Source: Prevotella sp. UBA7764 (GTDB taxonomy: Bacteria; Bacteroidota; Bacteroidia; Bacteroidales; Bacteroidaceae). From it: a stretch of 11,729 bases of DNA. Both the position numbers and the translations under genes were made by a program. Each line of letters opens with the position of its first letter. Positions within the stretch are counted from its first letter, which is position 1. This document shows, piece by piece, positions 8,092-11,729 of the stretch. The stretch covers positions 1 to 11,729 of the forward strand of contig DLDU01000044.1 in the NCBI GenBank assembly GCA_002481295.1. Reading direction: 5' to 3'. The notes beneath the pieces were generated by a model. It did no database searches and was not told the origin of the DNA. It saw only the letters and a list, made by a program, of their open reading frames with translations.

Positions 8092-8922
8092 ATGCAGTTC
8101 ACCACTCCCGTCACCATTGCGCCCTCGACATGGCAGATCGATCCTTGCGAGCGGATGCTCTTCGTGGGATCGTGCTTTGCCGACAACATCGGCAAGCGGT
8201 TCAAGGAAGAGAAATTCCGTGCGATGGTCAATCCATTCGGTGTGATGTACAATCCAGTGAGTGTGCTCCATACCGTGAAGCGACTTAGCGATGCTGGCCA
8301 GCTGCCCTTCAGCACTGACCAACCCGGTACTGCTGTCTTCACGCTCGGCACGAATCATGTCTACCGGCTCATCGCCACGGGTGAGATCGTGGACAACTGT
8401 CAGAAGCGCCCGCAAAAGCTTTTCCATGAAGAGCAGCTGACTGTCAGCCAGTGTGCCGATGCACTTTCTGAGGCGATCCGGTTGATCCGCTCTTCCTTTC
8501 CCAAGACGCGGTTTCTGCTTACCGTGAGTCCAATCCGCTATCGCAAATACGGCTATCATGGCAGTCAGCTGTCCAAAGCCACACTGCTGTTGGCTGTCGA
8601 CCAGGTCATCAAAACGTTTGATGACCCGTCGGTTGCCTATTTCCCTTCCTACGAGATTGTCAACGATGAGCTCCGTGACTACCGCTTCTATCAGCAAGAC
8701 ATGCTCCACCCCAGTGAGCAGGCAGTCAGCTACATCTACGAGCGGCTGTCCGAAGCCTTCTTCTCTCCTGCCACGCTCCACTTCCTTGAACAGTGGCACC
8801 CGATCCGCAAAGCCCTTGAGCACCGTCCCTTCAACCCTCAGTCTGCCGAATACCAGCAGTTTCTTCGCAAAGCGCAAGAGGATTACAAGGTGCTAAAGAA
8901 CAAATACCATTTTGAGGAATGA
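8092..8922 (+). CDS. GSCFA-domain protein (SGNH/GDSL-like putative hydrolase)
   Basis: The 276-residue protein carries the family-defining FVGSCFADNIGKRF segment, with GSCFA at residues 26-30, near the N-terminus. It is followed by VNPFGVMYNPVSV and, towards the C-terminus, DMLHPS (Asp203, His206). The GSCFA family belongs to the SGNH hydrolase clan, so Ser27 would be the candidate nucleophile and Asp203/His206 the other catalytic residues. That mechanism and any substrate (for example acetyl or other ester groups) are inference. There is no signal peptide, so the protein is probably cytoplasmic. It begins 14 bp after the uvrA stop and no terminator lies between, so it is likely the last gene of the CHU_C-uvrA-GSCFA operon. 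Confidence 0.9.
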   Translation: MQFTTPVTIAPSTWQIDPCERMLFVGSCFADNIGKRFKEEKFRAMVNPFGVMYNPVSVLHTVKRLSDAGQLPFSTDQPGTAVFTLGTNHVYRLIATGEIVDNCQKRPQKLFHEEQLTVSQCADALSEAIRLIRSSFPKTRFLLTVSPIRYRKYGYHGSQLSKATLLLAVDQVIKTFDDPSVAYFPSYEIVNDELRDYRFYQQDMLHPSEQAVSYIYERLSEAFFSPATLHFLEQWHPIRKALEHRPFNPQSAEYQQFLRKAQEDYKVLKNKYHFEE

Positions 8923-8972
8923 CACGATGTGCCCCATTTCTCCACCACAGCTTCCAAGGATGAATATCGTTA

Positions 8973-9018
8973 ACACTTTAAGTGTAATACTGCCACCATT
9001 GGTTAACAACTGTTGTTA
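8973..9018. promoter_or_regulatory. Two pseudo-palindromes upstream of promoter (possible operator)
   Basis: ACACTTTAAGTGT (8973-8985; 6-bp arms around a central T) and TAACAACTGTTGTTA (9004-9018; 7-bp arms around a central T) have centres 32 bp apart, about three helical turns. Both lie upstream of the -33 box at 9063. The word GTTAA recurs in this region (about 8969, 9002, 9042 and 9099). Binding by a dimeric regulator is inference. Confidence 0.35.
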
Positions 9019-9062
9019 TCGCACACAGCAATCACAGAAAAGGTTAAAACAAACACTTAATA

Positions 9063-9094
9063 TTTGGCAGTTACACGAATAAGATGTACCTTTG
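9063..9094 (+). promoter_or_regulatory. Bacteroidetes-type sigma-70 promoter
   Basis: TTTG (9063-9066), then exactly 20 bp, then TACCTTTG (9087-9094), match the -33/-7 consensus TTTG-N19-20-TAnnTTTG known for Bacteroides. Transcription should start about 9101-9103, giving a leader of roughly 350 nt before the kinase frame. Confidence 0.85.
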
Positions 9095-9251
9095 CAACGG
9101 TTAAGAAAAATATAGATTCGAAAAGGTTTTTAGGTTTTAAGAAAAGGTTTTAGTTATTATTTAGGTAGATTACAAGGTTGTTTAATTCAACTATTCAACA
9201 GGTTGTTAGTCAAGGAAAGAAAGATTGATTTCTATTTTCAGAGTAACAATC

Positions 9252-9284
9252 ATGCTGGAGTTTGTCTTACGCCGTGAGGCGTGA
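9252..9284 (+). CDS. Putative 10-codon upstream ORF (leader peptide MLEFVLRREA)
   Basis: An ATG at 9252 follows an A-rich context (GAGTAACAATC), like start sites of this phylum, and runs ten codons to TGA at 9282-9284. The last six sense codons and the stop lie within the hairpin at 9266-9285, so a translating ribosome would melt it. There is no run of identical regulatory codons, only two adjacent Arg codons. Translation is unproven and the frame may be chance. Confidence 0.25.
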   Translation: MLEFVLRREA

Positions 9285-9285
9285 G
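9266..9285 (+). ncRNA. Leader hairpin with GUGA tetraloop
   Basis: CTTACGCC (9266-9273) pairs along eight positions with GGCGTGAG (9278-9285), with one G-U pair, around the loop GTGA, a GNRA-type tetraloop. No T-tract follows, so it is not an intrinsic terminator. It lies about 165 nt into the predicted transcript and covers the end of the upstream ORF, consistent with a regulatory RNA element. Confidence 0.55.
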
Positions 9286-9446
9286 CCTACTACCAAGCAC
9301 GATCTACATTTACACCCGCCATTTTCTGAAACCTATCATCTCATCACCATAGATAATCAACATCACAAAATACAGCAATTGGGATCTTGGCACCGACACC
9401 ATGATATATTGTGGTCGAAACCGTGTGCTTTCCTTCCACCGTCTTA

Positions 9447-9461
9447 AAAAATGACATTTTT
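9447..9461. repeat. Inverted repeat at the leader/kinase junction
   Basis: AAAAATG (9447-9453), a central A, then CATTTTT (9455-9461) form a perfect 7-bp-arm inverted repeat. It ends 3 bp before the first usable start codon of the kinase frame and includes the TGA (9452) that closes that frame upstream. Confidence 0.5.
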
Positions 9462-9463
9462 CC

Positions 9464-10153
9464 GTGCTCGTCTCTGCCGGCGTGCTCTGGCTTATCAGTC
9501 GTCTCTATGCCATGCGCATGCTCGACCGCGACTATCAGACCGAAAAGATGTTTGTCAACAATGCGTCGCACGAGATCAACAATCCGCTGACGGCTATTCA
9601 AGGCGAATGCGAGGTGGGACTGTTACGCGACTACTCTGCTCAGGAATATCAGGACATCCTGCGACGTATCGCCCATGAGGCGGAGCGCGTGGTGACGATC
9701 ATGCGTGAGCTGCTGCAATTCTCTCATGTCAGAAGTGGCGAGGAGATGACGGAACTCGAACCTGTGAACATTGCTTCCTTGTTGCAAAGCCTCACTGAGG
9801 GACGCTGCGAGTTGGACTGTAAGAGTGACTTCACGGTTTCCGCTGACGCTCATCTGCTGCGTATGGCTTTTCACAATCTCATCAACAATGCCATCAAATA
9901 TTCCGACGGAAAGCCTGTCTCCATCACCGTCTCCGACCATCTTGTCGTGATTCGTGACCAGGGCATCGGCATTCCTAAAGACGATCTGCCGCATATCTTC
10001 GAACCGTTCTACCGCGCATCCAACACGGGTTCCGTGATGGGCCACGGCGTGGGGCTGGCCCTTGCCAAGGCTATTCTGGAGAAGCATGGAGCCAAAGTCA
10101 GCGTAGAGTCGCAGCAGGGTGAGGGCACGACGGTGTGCGTGGCTTTTCGTTAG
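9464..10153 (+). CDS. Sensor histidine kinase, N-terminally truncated (DHp + catalytic domain only)
   Basis: The 229-residue frame starts with GTG at 9464; the in-frame stop TGA at 9452 prevents any longer version. Residues 1-14 look like the end of a transmembrane helix (LVSAGVLWLISRLY). After it comes the dimerisation/phosphoacceptor domain with NNASHEINNPLTAIQ (His36), then the ATPase domain: N box HNLINNA (137-143), G1 DQGIGI (165-170), F box FEPFYRA (179-185) and G2 GHGVGLAL (193-200). All catalytic motifs are intact. Intact relatives usually have about 350-450 residues with a first helix and periplasmic sensor, which are absent in every upstream frame. No response regulator is adjacent. 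The gene is convergent with the EamA transporter, with 10 bp between stops. It is either a decayed kinase or a sensorless kinase driven by the upstream promoter. Confidence 0.85.
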   Translation: MLVSAGVLWLISRLYAMRMLDRDYQTEKMFVNNASHEINNPLTAIQGECEVGLLRDYSAQEYQDILRRIAHEAERVVTIMRELLQFSHVRSGEEMTELEPVNIASLLQSLTEGRCELDCKSDFTVSADAHLLRMAFHNLINNAIKYSDGKPVSITVSDHLVVIRDQGIGIPKDDLPHIFEPFYRASNTGSVMGHGVGLALAKAILEKHGAKVSVESQQGEGTTVCVAFR

Positions 10154-10163
10154 TCTCTCTCCC

Positions 10164-11087
10164 CTACTTTCCTTTGTTGATGATATAGATTCCGGCTGTC
10201 GCCAAAGCTCCGGCCAGCACATATTTCCAATAGAACGTCTCGTGTAGGCAGAGACACGAGCTGACGGCACCGACCACGGGGATCAGCGAGTTGTAGATTG
10301 CGACTTTGCCGACAGGGTTGCAGGTGAGCAGCTTGTTATAGAGCGAGAAGCCTACGGTGCTGATGGCGATAAGCAGCAACAGCCAAAGGCTTCCCAATGC
10401 CGTGACGCGGGGTAGCGTGCCGCCGAAGAGCAGGCCGCAGCCTACGAGGATCAAGCCTCCGATAGCCAGACTATAGCCTGTACCGACAAACACGTTGACA
10501 CGCTTGCCGAGTCCACGGGTGAGCAGCGAGGCGGTGGCACCGCAGAGTGCGTTGAGGATGATCATGCCGTCGCCGAGCCAGGTGAAGCGTCCACTGTCCG
10601 CACCTCCTAAGTTCAACGACAGAATACCGGCGAAACCTATCACGCATCCTACAATCTTGTTAGTGGTCATGCGGTCGCTCTTAAAGAACATACAAGCCAT
10701 GATCACCACAGAAAACACGCTGAGCGAGTTGAGAATGGCGGCACGTGAACCCTCACTATGCGAGAGACCAATATAGAAGAAGGCATAGTGCAGGGCGGTG
10801 TTGACAAGGCAAAAGAGCAACACATACCACCAGTCGGCGCCGTTTCTGACGTGGAAGTCCTTATGTCCGAGCTTCGCCATTGCCAAGATGATCAGTCCTG
10901 CTATACTGAATCGCACGCCGGCAAAGAGCATCTTGCTGCCTGTCATCATCGGACTAATCTGAAACTCGCCATAGCCCAACTTGATCAGTGGATAGGCAAA
11001 GCCCCACGCTATGGCTGCCGTCAATGCAAAGATTGCCACCCACAGCGGGCGTTGAAAAATGGATACCGATTGCGTCTTCTTCATCAT
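10164..11087 (-). CDS. DMT-superfamily EamA-domain transporter
   Basis: The 307-residue protein has about ten predicted transmembrane helices in two repeated EamA halves (about residues 14-152 and 160-304). The first half begins WVAIFALTAAIAWGFAYPLIK, a typical EamA opening (split: WVAIFALTAAIAW, GFAYPLIKLGYGE). Other typical segments are AFFYIGLSHSEGSRAAIL and, in the second half, PVVGAVSSCLCLHE near the C-terminus. Family members export amino acids, nucleotide precursors or other metabolites, or have unknown substrates; nothing here fixes the substrate. ATG codons at 11085-11087 and 11082-11084 are adjacent, and I chose the first. A possible -7 element lies at 11151-11158. No terminator is visible in the 10 bp before the convergent kinase gene. 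Confidence 0.92.
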   Translation of the reverse strand: MMKKTQSVSIFQRPLWVAIFALTAAIAWGFAYPLIKLGYGEFQISPMMTGSKMLFAGVRFSIAGLIILAMAKLGHKDFHVRNGADWWYVLLFCLVNTALHYAFFYIGLSHSEGSRAAILNSLSVFSVVIMACMFFKSDRMTTNKIVGCVIGFAGILSLNLGGADSGRFTWLGDGMIILNALCGATASLLTRGLGKRVNVFVGTGYSLAIGGLILVGCGLLFGGTLPRVTALGSLWLLLLIAISTVGFSLYNKLLTCNPVGKVAIYNSLIPVVGAVSSCLCLHETFYWKYVLAGALATAGIYIINKGK

Positions 11088-11150
11088 TTCTTATGTCATT
11101 ATCATCATGCCGGCACGCGTTTGTTTCGTCATGCCGATCAAGATTCAATG

Positions 11151-11158
11151 CAAAGGTA
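11151..11158 (-). promoter_or_regulatory. Putative -7 element for the EamA gene
   Basis: On the minus strand this reads TACCTTTG, a match to TAnnTTTG, 63 bp upstream of the start codon. The only TTTG upstream on this strand (CAAA at 11187-11190) is 28 bp away, longer than the usual 19-20 bp, so the -33 element is weak or different. Confidence 0.5.
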
Positions 11159-11324
11159 AGACATTTTTTCCATTTTCCGTCATATTCAAATGATTTCTCA
11201 TAAATCTGATAATTCCTGCACATTATATTCGGACACACGTCGCGCTGATTTCTCTTGACAAAACTATGTTCTGCGCAACTCACAAAATAGAAATGAGATT
11301 CATGGATTTCCGGTTATCCGGTCC

Positions 11325-11434
11325 CATCTCAGACTTGTCGCAAGACCCAACCAGTGATTTCGTGTTGTCATCTCAGCCTTTTGACACGATCATCTCGGTG
11401 ATTTGTCAAGGTCATCTCGCCGATTTTGTCCTGC
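11325..11434. repeat. Degenerate 22-bp tandem repeat array (5 units)
   Basis: Units begin at 11325, 11347, 11369, 11391 and 11413 with exact 22-bp spacing. Four of the five start with CATCTC; the second unit has CCAACC. Alignment of the units gives conserved columns 1-6 (CATCTC), 8 (G, 4 of 5), 12 and 14 (T in all) and 13 (T, 4 of 5). GATTT recurs in units 2, 4 and 5. The period is not a multiple of three, so it is not protein-coding. An inverted GAGATG lies just after the array (11444-11449). Confidence 0.65.
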
Positions 11435-11666
11435 CGAAAGCCTGAGATGTCAGAAAAAAGGCTGAAAAGCATTGCGAAAACAAGGCCGCTTTGGCATGTC
11501 GCGAAAGGCGAAATCTTGCAATTCCTTGATTGTCTGCTACTTATAAAAAACACGCCTATTTTCGCAAAAATCAGAGCAGGATAGGCCTTCGCCCGAAAGA
11601 AACGATTCTCGTGGGCGGAAAATTGTCAGTTTTATCAACAGATGAATGCTCAGCCTCACCCCCGTG

Positions 11667-11687
11667 CCCCTCTCCAAAGGAGAGGGG
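11667..11687. repeat. REP-like GC-rich hairpin
   Basis: CCCCTCTCC (11667-11675), an AAA loop and GGAGAGGGG (11679-11687) form a perfect 9-bp stem, preceded by CAGCCTCACCCCCGTG. I recall very similar hairpin sequences scattered in intergenic regions of many Bacteroidetes genomes, but that is from memory. It lacks a T-tract, so it is unlikely to be a simple terminator. Confidence 0.6.
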
Positions 11688-11729
11688 AGTGAAATGCAGG
11701 ATAAACAGTCTTTGGAGCATATAGAAGAA

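Larger units (their letters stand above)
8923..9463. other. Long AT-rich intergenic region with promoter and structured leader
   Basis: This 541-bp stretch holds no convincing protein gene apart from a possible 10-codon upstream ORF. It contains two pseudo-palindromes (8973-8985, 9004-9018), a strong promoter (9063-9094), a purine/T-rich leader with repeated AAAAGGTTTT words (about 9121-9155), paired GGTTGTT words (9176-9183 and 9201-9207), a stable hairpin (9266-9285) and a 15-bp inverted repeat touching the start of the kinase frame (9447-9461). A 61-codon frame at 9262-9447 starts with TTG, is His-rich and resembles nothing I know; I regard it as chance. No terminator with a T-tract is seen after the GSCFA gene. 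Confidence 0.7.
11088..11729. other. Non-coding region rich in repeats upstream of the EamA gene
   Basis: No convincing gene is present in these 642 bp. The short frames at 11368-11553 (-) and 11530-11724 (+) cross the repeat array or the GC-rich hairpin and have no recognisable protein features. The stretch contains a likely EamA promoter element (11151-11158), a CCGG-TTAT-CCGG inverted repeat (11311-11322), a 22-bp tandem array (11325-11434), an inverted GAGATG (11444-11449) and a REP-like hairpin (11667-11687). Confidence 0.65.

Noticed and set aside
7966..8877. 303-codon minus-strand frame opposite GSCFA
   Set aside because: It overlaps the end of uvrA and all of GSCFA, both well supported, and has no recognisable motifs.
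9262..9447. 61-codon frame in the leader region
   Set aside because: It has a TTG start, an odd His-rich composition, no family resemblance and runs through the hairpin. It does not supply the missing kinase N-terminus.
11325..11434. CRISPR array
   Set aside because: Units are contiguous and diverged, with no unique spacers and no cas genes.
11530..11724. 64-codon plus-strand frame at the right end
   Set aside because: It runs through the REP-like hairpin, has no family features and shows no promoter or start context.

Overview
The window looks like a piece of a Bacteroidales chromosome, most likely Prevotella or a close relative. The evidence is a T9SS type B (CHU/gliding) C-terminal domain, a PorT-like outer-membrane barrel, a LysM plus periplasmic-binding-fold protein, a GSCFA-family protein, A/T-rich start contexts without Shine-Dalgarno sequences, and -7 elements of the Bacteroidetes type (TAnnTTTG). 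No rRNA, tRNA, transposase or CRISPR array was recognised.

Layout, left to right. At 3-542 (+) is the C-terminal end of a type III restriction (Res)/helicase-like protein that runs off the left edge. It ends at a strong bidirectional hairpin terminator (575-613). On the minus strand follow a POT/PTR2 peptide transporter (661-2181), a PorT-like barrel (2228-2959) and a LysM/LIVBP-like periplasmic protein (2978-4351). The last two are 18 bp apart and look cotranscribed. A divergent promoter region (about 4352-4485) separates them from a plus-strand run: a secreted CHU_C-domain protein (4486-5208), uvrA (5201-8077, overlapping the previous gene by 8 nt) and a GSCFA protein (8092-8922).

The right third is less ordinary. 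A 541-bp AT-rich gap (8923-9463) carries two pseudo-palindromes, a textbook Bacteroidetes promoter (TTTG, 20 bp, TACCTTTG) and a leader of about 350 nt. The leader contains a 10-codon upstream ORF whose second half lies inside an 8-bp hairpin with a GUGA loop. The next gene is a sensor histidine kinase (9464-10153) that has lost its sensor domain and first membrane helix, and no response regulator is nearby. It is convergent with a DMT/EamA transporter (10164-11087, minus). The last 640 bp hold no convincing gene. They contain a degenerate 22-bp tandem repeat array (11325-11434), an inverted copy of its core word, and a REP-like GC-rich hairpin (11667-11687), which together suggest a decayed MITE-like or regulatory repeat element.

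Housekeeping and envelope functions (peptide uptake, outer-membrane/peptidoglycan proteins, secretion, DNA repair) dominate. The possible novelty is in the two intergenic regions: the leader joined to a truncated kinase, and the 22-bp-periodic array upstream of the EamA gene.
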